DNA of 64,000 nucleotides from Verrucomicrobiota bacterium (GTDB taxonomy: Bacteria > Verrucomicrobiota > Verrucomicrobiia > Limisphaerales > Pedosphaeraceae), in NCBI GenBank assembly GCA_021325145.1, contig JAJPHR010000103.1, positions 145,396 through 209,395 on the forward strand, given 5' to 3'. The notes under the pieces were generated by a model. The model did no database searches. It worked only from the letters and a program-made list of their open reading frames with translations, and had not been told where the DNA came from. A program made the position numbers and the translations under genes. This document shows, in pieces, positions 8,636-16,784 of the stretch (positions are counted from its first letter, which is position 1; each line of letters starts with the position of its first letter).

Positions 8636-9718
8636 ATGGAATCGGTGCGTTTGAACGCCTTGCGGGAGCAAATCCGAACGGCGAAAAAAATTCTGGTCGT
8701 TGACCTGGGCTTTCTCGGGGATTCGGTGCATCTCATTACGGCGTTGTGGGAAATCAAACGCTTCGCCCCAACCGCCGCGCTGCACGTGGCCGCCGCGTCT
8801 GTGGGAGCCGAGGTGCTGCGGCTCGCGCCTTGCGTCGATAAAGCCTGGGCCGTTGAGTTGCACCCCGCCAAACGCAGACTGGCCGACCAGTGGCGTATCG
8901 TCCAAGCGTTGCGGCGGGAGAATTACGATATCGCCTTCAACACCTCGGGCGCGGACCGAGCCACCATTCTGACCGCGTTCAGCGGAGCTCGCTGCCGCAT
9001 CGGATGTCCGGGTGGGCGTCGGCATTTTTGGGATTCGCTGGCCATTCATCACTGGGTGCCGCGGCAGCCGAGTGTCATGCCCGCGTTCGAGCAGCGCAGG
9101 CAAATGCTTGCGGCGTGCGGTTTGACGCTCGAAGCGCCGCGCTGGGAGTTGCAAATTCCGGATGTAGCGACCCGCCGAACCGAGGCCATCGCGCCGGAAG
9201 GAGCGATCCATTTTTCCATCAACGCGAGCACGCCGCTCAAGGAATGGCCGCTGGAAGGCTGGGTCGATTTGGCGAAGCGTTTGCTGGCCGCTGACGCGCA
9301 ATTGCGGATCGTGGCCACGGGCAGCGCTAACGCGCGGGAACAGGAACGATTGCGCACCCTCGCAACCAGCGTCGCAAATGAACGACTCGCCGTGCTTCCG
9401 CCCGATTTGGCCATCGCCGAGCTCGCGGCGGTGCTTCGGCGCTGCCGGTTGCACGTCGGCGCGGATTCGGGGGTGCTGCATCTGGCCGTGGCGACCGGCA
9501 TTCCCACGTTATCGCTTTTCCGCGATTACCATGATGCCAGCGCGTGGCATCCAACCGGCCCTGCTCATCGCGTGCTCACCGTACCCTGCCAGTGTGTGAA
9601 CCGCCGCGATCCTCCCTGCGCCGCCAAAGGCCGGGCCGAGTGCCTCGCCGCATTGCCGCCGGCGGAAGTGGAAATGGCGGCGCTGAAGCTGCTGTTCAGC
9701 GATTCACGCGCGCGGTGA
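8636..9718 (+). CDS. Glycosyltransferase family 9 (heptosyltransferase-like)
   Basis: A 360-residue GT-B enzyme of the ADP-heptose:LPS heptosyltransferase family (GT9), acting at the inner face of the cytoplasmic membrane. The N-terminus KKILVVDLGFLGDSVHLITAL is the GT9 start. The nucleotide-binding half carries INASTPLKEWPLEGW and the donor-site motif HVGADSGVLHLAVATGIPTLSLF. Typical GT9 proteins are about 350 residues. The ATG at 8636 is preferred over a TTG at 8630. It lies ahead of an acyltransferase and an ABC exporter, consistent with a role in LPS or another surface glycan. Confidence 0.88.
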   Translation: MESVRLNALREQIRTAKKILVVDLGFLGDSVHLITALWEIKRFAPTAALHVAAASVGAEVLRLAPCVDKAWAVELHPAKRRLADQWRIVQALRRENYDIAFNTSGADRATILTAFSGARCRIGCPGGRRHFWDSLAIHHWVPRQPSVMPAFEQRRQMLAACGLTLEAPRWELQIPDVATRRTEAIAPEGAIHFSINASTPLKEWPLEGWVDLAKRLLAADAQLRIVATGSANAREQERLRTLATSVANERLAVLPPDLAIAELAAVLRRCRLHVGADSGVLHLAVATGIPTLSLFRDYHDASAWHPTGPAHRVLTVPCQCVNRRDPPCAAKGRAECLAALPPAEVEMAALKLLFSDSRAR

Positions 9719-9789
9719 ATTCAAGAATTGCAGCCACAAACCATTCTTGACCCTCTCTCCGCTCAAGACCCATCATCGCCGCGATTTAG

Positions 9790-9870
9790 GGCCTATCTCG
9801 GTAGGGCGCGTCACTCCGTGCGCGCCGACGGCGGGCAGGGGACTGTCCGCCCTACCAGGATAGGTTCTTA
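9790..9870. repeat. REP-like family A, copy 1
   Basis: The spacer between the GT9 and MBOAT genes holds an imperfect palindrome. Outer arms CCTATC...GATAGG enclose TAGGGCG...CGCCCTA and an inner GTGCGCGCC arm. The shared core is GGCGCGTCACTCCGTGCGCG. Related copies lie at 21873, 27456, 27681, 28831, 30471, 30922, 34687 and 40137. Confidence 0.75.
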
Positions 9871-9883
9871 GTAATCGGCGGCG

Positions 9884-11377
9884 ATGTTGTTTAGTTCCTA
9901 CATCTTCCTGTTCGCGTTTTTACCCGTGACACTCAGCGGGTTTTGCGTGTTGTCTCGCTGGGCGGGACCCAAGCCGGCGAAGCTCTGGCTGACCCTGGCT
10001 TCCCTGGTGTTTTACGGTTGGTGGAACCCGATCTATGTGGGTCTGATCGTTCCCTCGATGCTGTTCAATTACTGGCTCGGCCGCCGCATCGGCAACACGA
10101 TCCGCTCCGGACGTTCAGCAAAAGCCGCTTTGTTCCTTGGAGTCGGCGCGAATCTCCTGCTGCTCGGCTATTTCAAGTATGCCGGTTTTTTCGCCGCCAA
10201 CGTCAATGCGCTCTTCGGCACGCATTGGCTGCTGAACAAGATCGTTCTGCCGCTGGGAATTTCCTTTTTCACCTTCACACAAATCGCCTACCTCGTGGAC
10301 GCCAGCCGGGGCGTGGTTTGTGAATACGACCTCGGCGATTTTCTGCTGTTCATCACCTTCTTTCCGCACCTGATCGCCGGCCCCATCATCCACCATCGCG
10401 AGATGATGCCGCAATTCGCAGAACCGCGGACCTATCATTTCAACTGGGACAACCTGGCTGTGGGGCTCGGCATCTTCGGCATCGGCCTTTTCAAAAAAGT
10501 GCTCATTGCCGACTCCTTGAGCGGCCATGCGGCAACGGTCTTTGGTGCTGCGACCAATGGGCCGCTCTACGCGCGTGACGCCTGGGCGGGCGTGCTCTGC
10601 TACACCTTTCAGATTTACTTCGATTTTTCCGGCTACTCGGACATGGCCATCGGACTGGCGCGCATGTTCGGCATCATTCTGCCTTTGAATTTTAACTCCC
10701 CGTATCGCGCCACCAATATGATCGAATTCTGGCGTCGCTGGCACATGACATTGTCGCGGTTCCTGCGCGACTACCTTTACATTCCGTTGGGGGGGAACCG
10801 GCACGGGGAGGCGCGGCGATATTTGAATCTCGTCGCGACGATGGCCCTGGGTGGATTGTGGCATGGCGCAGCGTGGACGTTCGTTCTCTGGGGACTTTTC
10901 CATGGCGTCTGTCTGGCGGTGAATCATCTGTGGAATGCCCTCAAACCGTCCGGTGGGCGGATTGGGCCGTGGCCCATGTGGCTGGCTGATTGGACTGGAC
11001 GTGGACTGACTTTTGTCCTGGTGATGATTGGTTGGGTGCTGTTTCGAGCCGCTGATTTGCATGCCGCGTGGCATTTGCTGGAGGCGATGTTTGGAATTAG
11101 CGCCGTGCCCGCGGTTGGGATGCCGGCCTTGCTGAAAGTGAAGCTTTGGTACTGGCTGATTGGATTGCTCGCCTTCGTGTGGCTGCTGCCAAACACCGCC
11201 CGAATTGTGCGGGACTATCAAGCTTATCCGGAAGCCGCGCCTGGCCCAAGGGACGCGGTCGGCGCGTGGCTCCGCTGGCGGATCAACCCCGCGTGGGCCT
11301 GTATTGGCGGCTTGCTGCTGGCGGCGTCAGTGCTGTCGCTCTCCAAGGCGGGGGAGTTTCTGTACTACAATTTCTAA
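9884..11377 (+). CDS. MBOAT-family O-acyltransferase (AlgI-like)
   Basis: A 497-residue polytopic membrane protein of the AlgI/DltB type, which moves acyl groups across the inner membrane for acetylation of surface polysaccharides. Hallmarks are FSSYIFLFAFLPV at the start, YLVDASRGV, FPHLIAGPIIHH, the FDFSGYSDMAIGLARMFG segment, FWRRWHMTLSRFLRDYLYIP, and the catalytic-His region GGLWHGAAWTFVLWG. The stop at 11375-11377 is one base before the start of the SGNH-like partner, the usual AlgI-AlgJ/X type of pairing. The acceptor glycan is not known. Confidence 0.93.
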   Translation: MLFSSYIFLFAFLPVTLSGFCVLSRWAGPKPAKLWLTLASLVFYGWWNPIYVGLIVPSMLFNYWLGRRIGNTIRSGRSAKAALFLGVGANLLLLGYFKYAGFFAANVNALFGTHWLLNKIVLPLGISFFTFTQIAYLVDASRGVVCEYDLGDFLLFITFFPHLIAGPIIHHREMMPQFAEPRTYHFNWDNLAVGLGIFGIGLFKKVLIADSLSGHAATVFGAATNGPLYARDAWAGVLCYTFQIYFDFSGYSDMAIGLARMFGIILPLNFNSPYRATNMIEFWRRWHMTLSRFLRDYLYIPLGGNRHGEARRYLNLVATMALGGLWHGAAWTFVLWGLFHGVCLAVNHLWNALKPSGGRIGPWPMWLADWTGRGLTFVLVMIGWVLFRAADLHAAWHLLEAMFGISAVPAVGMPALLKVKLWYWLIGLLAFVWLLPNTARIVRDYQAYPEAAPGPRDAVGAWLRWRINPAWACIGGLLLAASVLSLSKAGEFLYYNF

Positions 11378-11378
11378 T

Positions 11379-12335
11379 ATGGGCACCGCTGCGCGTCGCT
11401 ATGTGTTGTTCTCGCTGGGCGTGGCGGGGTTGTTGGCTCTGGCGGTGGGTTTGTTCAATTTCCTGGTGGATCCCTACAATCGTTTTGGCAATAACCGGTT
11501 GGGGGTTTACATCTCCGCCGAACGTGAGTCCAAGGCCGTGGAAGTGCGCCGCTATCCTCACAACGCACTGCTGATCGGGAACAGCCGCATGGCCATGATT
11601 CCCGCGGACCAACTCGAATCCTTTCACTTTTTCAACGGCGCATTCGGTGGCGGGACAGCGGAGGAGGAATATTATTTCCTCGAACATTTTGCCTCGCGGG
11701 AAGAACTGGTGATTTTGGGCATTGATCTGGGCCAATGCGATCCACTGACACTGCAAGGCGACATTTTCGCCCCGCCCGGTTTGAGCGGGACACTCGACAA
11801 CCTGCTGAGCTTGCAGACGGTGGAGTATTCCATGAGAACGATCCTGGACCATCGGGCCGGCAAATCTGCGTCGATGCGGAGGGACGGGTCGTTTGACGCC
11901 CGCAGGTGGTTCGAACTCTACGATCACGAGAACTCCGCCTACACCGAATGGCAATTGGACGGACTCAAGCGCGGTGTGGACAATTACGCGACGCCGACGC
12001 AGGAGCGGATGACATTTTATCGCAAGATCGCCGAACTGCTGCGCCAACGGAATATCACCTGCGTAGTCGTGGTGCCGCCATTCCACGAGGCGCTGGCCAA
12101 ATACATTCAAACGAGCCCCACACTGTCCGCGTACCAAGCCTGGCGGCGCGAACTCGGTTCCATCTTTCCCATCGTGGTGGACCTCTCGCTGGGACCGGAT
12201 TGCGCGGCGGAAAACTTCTTCAAGTCGGACGTGGTTCATTTCAAACCGGAAGCCGGAGTGCGCTTGTTCAATGCGAAAGTAATTCCCGTCGCGCTTGAAG
12301 CGGTGCGCGCGCATGCGGGCGCGGTTCAGAGGTAG
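11379..12335 (+). CDS. SGNH/AlgX-like partner of the MBOAT acyltransferase
   Basis: A 318-residue protein with one N-terminal membrane helix (about residues 9-28) and a periplasmic SGNH-hydrolase-like domain. Its motif I is LLIGNSRM (Gly-Asn-Ser-Arg, nucleophile Ser) and its last block is SDVVHFKPEAG, which would supply the Asp/His pair. Proteins like this take the acyl group from the MBOAT protein and place it on the sugar. The ATG at 11379 is one base after the MBOAT stop, so the two are coupled. Assignment by context and motif is good; the exact transferase reaction is inferred. Confidence 0.78.
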   Translation: MGTAARRYVLFSLGVAGLLALAVGLFNFLVDPYNRFGNNRLGVYISAERESKAVEVRRYPHNALLIGNSRMAMIPADQLESFHFFNGAFGGGTAEEEYYFLEHFASREELVILGIDLGQCDPLTLQGDIFAPPGLSGTLDNLLSLQTVEYSMRTILDHRAGKSASMRRDGSFDARRWFELYDHENSAYTEWQLDGLKRGVDNYATPTQERMTFYRKIAELLRQRNITCVVVVPPFHEALAKYIQTSPTLSAYQAWRRELGSIFPIVVDLSLGPDCAAENFFKSDVVHFKPEAGVRLFNAKVIPVALEAVRAHAGAVQR

Positions 12336-12350
12336 GCGCGCGAGAACGCG

Positions 12351-12455
12351 AAACACCAAAAACCAAGCTCCAAGTTTCGCAGCGTCGTATTGGAGCTTGC
12401 AGCTTGATGTTTTTCTGGAGGTTGGTGCTTGGATTTTGGTGTTTTCCCAACGTTT
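12351..12455. repeat. Low-complexity hairpin, CCAAGCTCC type
   Basis: About 105 bases form a long imperfect palindrome. The left arm starts AACACCAAAAACCAAGCTCC and the right arm ends with GGTGCTTGGATTTTGGTGTT. The central arms are TTGGAGC/AGCTTG-like. A close relative lies at 37709-37823. It fills the spacer between the SGNH and ABC genes. Confidence 0.7.
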
Positions 12456-12492
12456 TCCCTCTCGCTTCCCGCGCACGCACGCCGCATACTGC

Positions 12493-14358
12493 ATGGCTGA
12501 CATGCTTTCGTTTCTGCGAAAAGTTTGGGAATTGGCGAGGCCCTATCGCGTGCGCCTGTTTCTGGGAGTTTTGGCGGGCGCCATCGCCGGGATCCTGGAG
12601 CCGCTGGTGATTGCCGCTTTCACGGCAGTGTTTCACCTGATCTTTTCTCCGGGGACCGAGCCGCTGAGCCGGCACCTGAAAAACGTGCCGCAGTTTGTTC
12701 AGGATGCGATTCCCCAGGTCGTGTGGAACTGGCTGGAAACCGCCCGGCAGGCGCTGGCCGGCAGCGCCAAGGCCCATCCGGCGGCGGTCATCGGGCTCGT
12801 CGCGGTCATTCCGGCGGTCATGTTTCTGCGCGGGTTGTTTTCCTACCTGAATATTTATTTTCTGCAATGGGCGGCCATCCGGGCGATTACCGATCTGCGC
12901 GTCCGGTTGTTTGAACATCTGATGAACTTGTCCGCGGGATTCTTTAACGCCACCAACAGCGCGGAGTTGATGTCGCGCATCACACTCGATACCACCAATT
13001 TGCAAAGCATCATCGGAAACGCCACCGCGGTCATCGTCAAAGACCCGGTGACGCTGATCGGGCTGCTGGTTTATTTGTTGTTGAAGCAGCCCAAGTTGAC
13101 GTTGATCTCCATGGTGGTCATGCCGCTGTGTGTGATCCCCATTGCCGTGTACGGGCGCAAAGTGCGGCGTTCCGCGGGGAGTTTGCAGGACCATTACGCG
13201 GAGTTATCGAACGTCATGTCGGAAGCCTTCACCGGCAACCGCATCGTCAAGGCTTATAACCTCGAGCCCACCGTGGTGGAGCGGTTTCGCGACACCGCCC
13301 GGAAATTGATTGGTCACACCATGCGCATCGTCCGCGCGATGGAAATTCCCGGCCCGCTCCTGGAACTCTTCGGCGCGGTGGGGGTGGCTTTTGTTTTTCT
13401 TTACCTTGCCTTCGCGGGCGGTGACCGGGCGAGCTACTCCGACTTTCTCGGCTTTTTGCTCGCCATCTTTTCCATGTATCGGCCGATCAAAAATCTCAGC
13501 CGCCTCCAAAACAACCTCGTGCAGGCGCGGGCCGCCAGCGACCGCATTTTCGAACTCCTGGCCACGACGAGCACCATTCCCGAACCCGCCAATCCCAAAC
13601 CGTTGAGCGCGGTCGGCAAAGACATCCAGTTTGAAAACATCAAATTTGCCTTTGGTGAAAAGCCGGTTCTTCAGGGCATCAACCTGACGGTGAAGGCCGG
13701 GCAGTTTGTCGCTTTGGTTGGCTCGACGGGCTCGGGCAAAACGACTCTCACCAATTTGCTGCTGCGCTTTTATGATCCGCAACAAGGCGTGGTCCGCATC
13801 GGTGGAATCGATATTCGCGAAGTTTCCACGCGTGAACTTCGCAATCAAATCGCCGTTGTCACGCAGGAGACGGCGCTGTTCAACGAAACGATCCGCCGGA
13901 ACATCGAGCTTGGCCGGTTGGGCGTCTCGGAAGCCGAAATCATCGCGGCGGCGCAGCACGCCCATGCGCACGGGTTCATTATGGAAAAACCGCAAGGTTA
14001 TGAGACCGTCGTCGGTGAAAGAGGCGTGGCCGTATCCGGCGGCCAGCGCCAGCGCATCGCCATTGCCCGCGCCATCACCAGGAACGCTCCTATATTGATC
14101 CTGGATGAAGCCACCAATTCCCTGGACGCGGAATCGGAAAGCATCGTTCAGGCCGCGTTGGAGGAATTGATGCAAGGCCGGACTACTTTTTGCATCGCGC
14201 ACCGGCTCTCGACGATCCAGCGGGCCGATGTGATTGCGGTCTTTGAGCAGGGACGGATTGTTGAACTGGGCCGGCATGCCGAGCTCTTGAATCGTAACGG
14301 GGTTTACCGGCGGCTTTACGAAATGCAGTTTCGCACGGAGCCGGAGGAAGCCAAGTGA
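12493..14358 (+). CDS. MsbA-like ABC exporter (fused permease-ATPase)
   Basis: A 621-residue half-transporter with six membrane helices (about residues 17-340) and an ATPase domain. Motifs are Walker A VGSTGSGKTT, the Q-loop region VVTQETALF, signature VSGGQRQRIAIARAI, Walker B ILILDEATNSLD and the H-loop IAHRLSTIQ. Length and order match MsbA/lipid-A or peptide exporters. The ATG at 12493 follows a repeat-filled spacer; the longer reading frame upstream is repeat sequence. It follows the GT9, MBOAT and SGNH genes, so export of a lipid-linked glycan or lipid A is likely. Substrate not shown by sequence. Confidence 0.92.
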   Translation: MADMLSFLRKVWELARPYRVRLFLGVLAGAIAGILEPLVIAAFTAVFHLIFSPGTEPLSRHLKNVPQFVQDAIPQVVWNWLETARQALAGSAKAHPAAVIGLVAVIPAVMFLRGLFSYLNIYFLQWAAIRAITDLRVRLFEHLMNLSAGFFNATNSAELMSRITLDTTNLQSIIGNATAVIVKDPVTLIGLLVYLLLKQPKLTLISMVVMPLCVIPIAVYGRKVRRSAGSLQDHYAELSNVMSEAFTGNRIVKAYNLEPTVVERFRDTARKLIGHTMRIVRAMEIPGPLLELFGAVGVAFVFLYLAFAGGDRASYSDFLGFLLAIFSMYRPIKNLSRLQNNLVQARAASDRIFELLATTSTIPEPANPKPLSAVGKDIQFENIKFAFGEKPVLQGINLTVKAGQFVALVGSTGSGKTTLTNLLLRFYDPQQGVVRIGGIDIREVSTRELRNQIAVVTQETALFNETIRRNIELGRLGVSEAEIIAAAQHAHAHGFIMEKPQGYETVVGERGVAVSGGQRQRIAIARAITRNAPILILDEATNSLDAESESIVQAALEELMQGRTTFCIAHRLSTIQRADVIAVFEQGRIVELGRHAELLNRNGVYRRLYEMQFRTEPEEAK

Positions 14359-14394
14359 AGCGCGAACTCGCAAATCCGCAGGCCAGGGGTCGGG

Positions 14395-14415
14395 GCGGGG
14401 ACAGCTTGTCCCCGC
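14395..14415. repeat. Hairpin at the 3' end of the RAYT gene
   Basis: A perfect 9-base inverted repeat, GCGGGGACA/TGTCCCCGC with a 3-base loop, lies 13 bases beyond the stop of the minus-strand RAYT gene and 36 bases after the ABC exporter. It may end transcripts from either side or be a REP-type substrate of the RAYT. Confidence 0.65.
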
Positions 14416-14428
14416 CTTCACAAATCAT

Positions 14429-15124
14429 TCATGACGGCATGCGTCGGGCCGTTGAGTGAGTCAACAAGGGCACAATAGGACCAGGTTCTCCCCGGTACCG
14501 CGCACTGCTCCAAGGCCATTCCGACGGTACTTTCGCGAGCCCGGCTTTGGTTGGATTGTTTTCAATGTACCGCACCACCCGGCGGTAATGATCATCGTCG
14601 CGCAGGTAACGATCAAAATAATCGTCCTCCCAAAACATGCCGGTGCGATTCAGAAGCTTGTTAACCACCTTGGCCGTATAACTTTTCCAGCTTTTCAAGA
14701 CTTCACCCAACGGCACATCCCAAATCTCAATCAAGGCATGGATGTGGTTTGGCATGATGACCCACGCGAGCAATCGATATTTCACGCCATCGTGATGCCA
14801 GAGATTTTCTTGCACCACCTGAGCGATGCAGGGATTGCGCAAGTAACACGTGCCGTAACCTTTATCGAGGTATGCTTCGATCTTGCGCTGCTTTTCTTCG
14901 TCGTCTTCCAGCGCCAGAAATGCTTCCCACTCACGCCGGCGCCCCGCAGGCAACGCGTCGCCTAGGCGATAGGTGATGAATTGACGTGTGCCCGGCGCGT
15001 CAAAGTGCGGGAGGCTTTTGGGAGCATACCAACCTTTGAAACCTTGCTCGGTTTCTTCTGGAGCGAGCGGTTTAGTCCGCTCTCGCCTGGCTACGATTAG
15101 CTTCTTGAGATGTCCACCCTGCAT
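14429..15124 (-). CDS. REP-associated tyrosine transposase (RAYT)
   Basis: A 231-residue single-domain Y1 HUH transposase of the IS200-like/RAYT type. The HUH metal motif is in WVIMPNHIHALIEI. The candidate catalytic Tyr is in LKSWKSYTAKVVNK. The typical tail is RYIENNPTKAGLAKVPSEWPWSSARY. RAYTs cut single-stranded REP hairpins and are thought to spread them in bacterial chromosomes. The gene stands alone, without the paired tnpB of IS605 elements, and is bracketed by different hairpins placed 13 bases from each end. Several REP-like families occur in this window, so it is a candidate enzyme for them; the substrate is not proven. Confidence 0.9.
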   Translation of the reverse strand: MQGGHLKKLIVARRERTKPLAPEETEQGFKGWYAPKSLPHFDAPGTRQFITYRLGDALPAGRRREWEAFLALEDDEEKQRKIEAYLDKGYGTCYLRNPCIAQVVQENLWHHDGVKYRLLAWVIMPNHIHALIEIWDVPLGEVLKSWKSYTAKVVNKLLNRTGMFWEDDYFDRYLRDDDHYRRVVRYIENNPTKAGLAKVPSEWPWSSARYRGEPGPIVPLLTHSTARRMPS

Positions 15125-15137
15125 GACTCTTGTTGTT

Positions 15138-15154
15138 GGCGACGAGCCGTCGCC
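15138..15154. repeat. Hairpin at the 5' end of the RAYT gene
   Basis: GGCGAC/GTCGCC with a 5-base loop, 13 bases before the RAYT start codon. It differs in sequence from the hairpin at the other end but is placed symmetrically. It could be the left boundary of the element. Confidence 0.5.
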
Positions 15155-15178
15155 ACCCCTGATCCCGGTTGTCCCTAT

Positions 15179-16681
15179 TCAGGCGATGATTTCCCGCACC
15201 ACGCGCGCCGGTTCCACCCCGGTGAGCCGTTGGTCGAGGCCCTGATAACGGAACGTAAACCGCTCGTGGTCCATGCCCAGCAAGTTAAGCACTGTGGCGT
15301 GGAAATCGTGGATGTGAACGGGGTCTTTGACGATATTGTAGCAAAACTCGTCCGTCTCGCCGTGAATCGTTCCCGGCCTCGAACCGCCGCCTGCCATCCA
15401 CATCGTGAAGCACCGTGGATGATGGTCCCGGCCATAATTGTCCTTGGTGAGACCGCCTTGCGAATAAATCGTGCGCCCGAATTCGCCACCCCAGACAACC
15501 AGCGTCGAGTCCAACAGCCCACGCTGTTTCAAGTCCTGGATCAGCCCGTAAGAGGCTTGATCGACATCCTTGCATTGACTCGGCAATCGGCCGGACACGT
15601 TCGAGTGAGTGTCCCAATTGTTGTGATAGATTTGCACGAAACGGACGCCGCGTTCGACCATGCGCCGCGCCAGCAACGCCGTGTTGGCGAACGTCCCTGG
15701 TTTCTTCGCGTCATCCCCGTAAAGCTCGTAGGTGGACTCGGGCTCCCCGGACATGTCGGTCAATTCCGGCACGCTGGCCTGCATGCGAAACGCCAGTTCG
15801 AATTGATCGATGCGTGTGTGCGTCTCCGGATCACCCACTTGGTGAAAGTTCAACTCGTTCAATTCCTTCAAGCCATTGAGCATCGTGCGGCGGATGTCCG
15901 TGGGCACGCCGGAGGGGTTGTTGATGTAGAGGATGGGATCACCCGCCGTCCGGAAGGAGACGCCCGCATGCTGTCCCGGCAGATAGCCGGACGACCACAA
16001 CCGTCCGGAAATCGCCTGGATTTGTTCAGTATTGTTCGGTTGCGCAACCAGAACCACAAACGTGGGCAAATCCTGGTTCAGTGAGCCCAGGCCGTAGGAA
16101 ACCCACGAACCCAGGCACGGACGCCCGGTGATCTGGTTCCCGGTTTGCATGAAACAGATCGCCGGCTCATGGTTGATCGCTTCCGTGTGCATCGAGCGGA
16201 TAAAGCACATGTCATCCACCATTTTGGAGGTCCACGGCAGCAATTCGCTGACCCACATGCCGGACTTGCCATGTTGCGCGAACTTGTATTTCGAGGGCGC
16301 GATCGGAAACCGCGTCTGGCCCGAAGTCATGGTCGTGAGCCGCTGGCCCATGCGGACGGAGTCCGGCAGATCCTTGTCATACCAGCCTTGCATCACCGGC
16401 TTGTAATCGTACAAGTCCATTTGCGACGGCCCACCGACCATGTGCAGGTAAATGACCTGTTTGGCTTTGGGCGCAAAATGCGGGCCAAACGCCTTGGGTT
16501 TCAGCGCCGCCGCTGGAGGAGCCTGTTTTTCCGCCGCCGCGAGCAGCTGCGGCGCGAGCATGCCTAACGCCGCGCTGCCCATAAAACTCGCCCCGCGCCG
16601 GAAGAATTGCCGCCGCGTTTCGTAACGCACGTAGTCCTTGAACAAGGAAGTGGGGGTAAATGGCTGGAAAGGCTGTTTCAT
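15179..16681 (-). CDS. DUF1501 protein (sulfatase-like fold, exported)
   Basis: A 500-residue DUF1501 protein, a family abundant in Planctomycetota and Verrucomicrobiota and related to the alkaline phosphatase/sulfatase fold. The N-terminus carries a twin-Arg-like segment (ETRRQFFRRG) followed by a hydrophobic stretch ending in LAAA, fitting Tat export. Conserved pieces are VIYLHMVGGPSQMDLYDYKP, SMHTEAINHEPA, GSWVSYGLGS, YHNNWDTHSNV, and WGGEFGRT...GRDHHPRCF. It lies 103 bases downstream of the DUF1549/DUF1553 gene on the same strand, the common pairing. The biochemical function of the pair is unknown. Confidence 0.93.
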   Translation of the reverse strand: MKQPFQPFTPTSLFKDYVRYETRRQFFRRGASFMGSAALGMLAPQLLAAAEKQAPPAAALKPKAFGPHFAPKAKQVIYLHMVGGPSQMDLYDYKPVMQGWYDKDLPDSVRMGQRLTTMTSGQTRFPIAPSKYKFAQHGKSGMWVSELLPWTSKMVDDMCFIRSMHTEAINHEPAICFMQTGNQITGRPCLGSWVSYGLGSLNQDLPTFVVLVAQPNNTEQIQAISGRLWSSGYLPGQHAGVSFRTAGDPILYINNPSGVPTDIRRTMLNGLKELNELNFHQVGDPETHTRIDQFELAFRMQASVPELTDMSGEPESTYELYGDDAKKPGTFANTALLARRMVERGVRFVQIYHNNWDTHSNVSGRLPSQCKDVDQASYGLIQDLKQRGLLDSTLVVWGGEFGRTIYSQGGLTKDNYGRDHHPRCFTMWMAGGGSRPGTIHGETDEFCYNIVKDPVHIHDFHATVLNLLGMDHERFTFRYQGLDQRLTGVEPARVVREIIA

Positions 16682-16718
16682 AAGCGGCTCACTTTGTATT
16701 TTCCATCATGCTCGTCGC

Positions 16719-16764
16719 AGTGACGGGCGGAGCTCTGCGCTCCGTTCCGGGGCGGGCCGTCACT
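16719..16764. repeat. Nested palindrome between the DUF1553 and DUF1501 genes
   Basis: Outer arms AGTGACGG/CCGTCACT are perfect, with an inner GCGGAGC/GCTCCGT pair. It fills half of the 103-base spacer and may be another REP-type unit. It could also trim or stabilise the mRNA between the two genes. Confidence 0.6.
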
Positions 16765-16784
16765 CGAAATGGGGTTTCTTCGCA

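Noticed and set aside
10115..11221. 368-residue minus-strand frame
   Set aside because: It overlaps the MBOAT gene fully and is His/Gln/Pro-rich without a fold.
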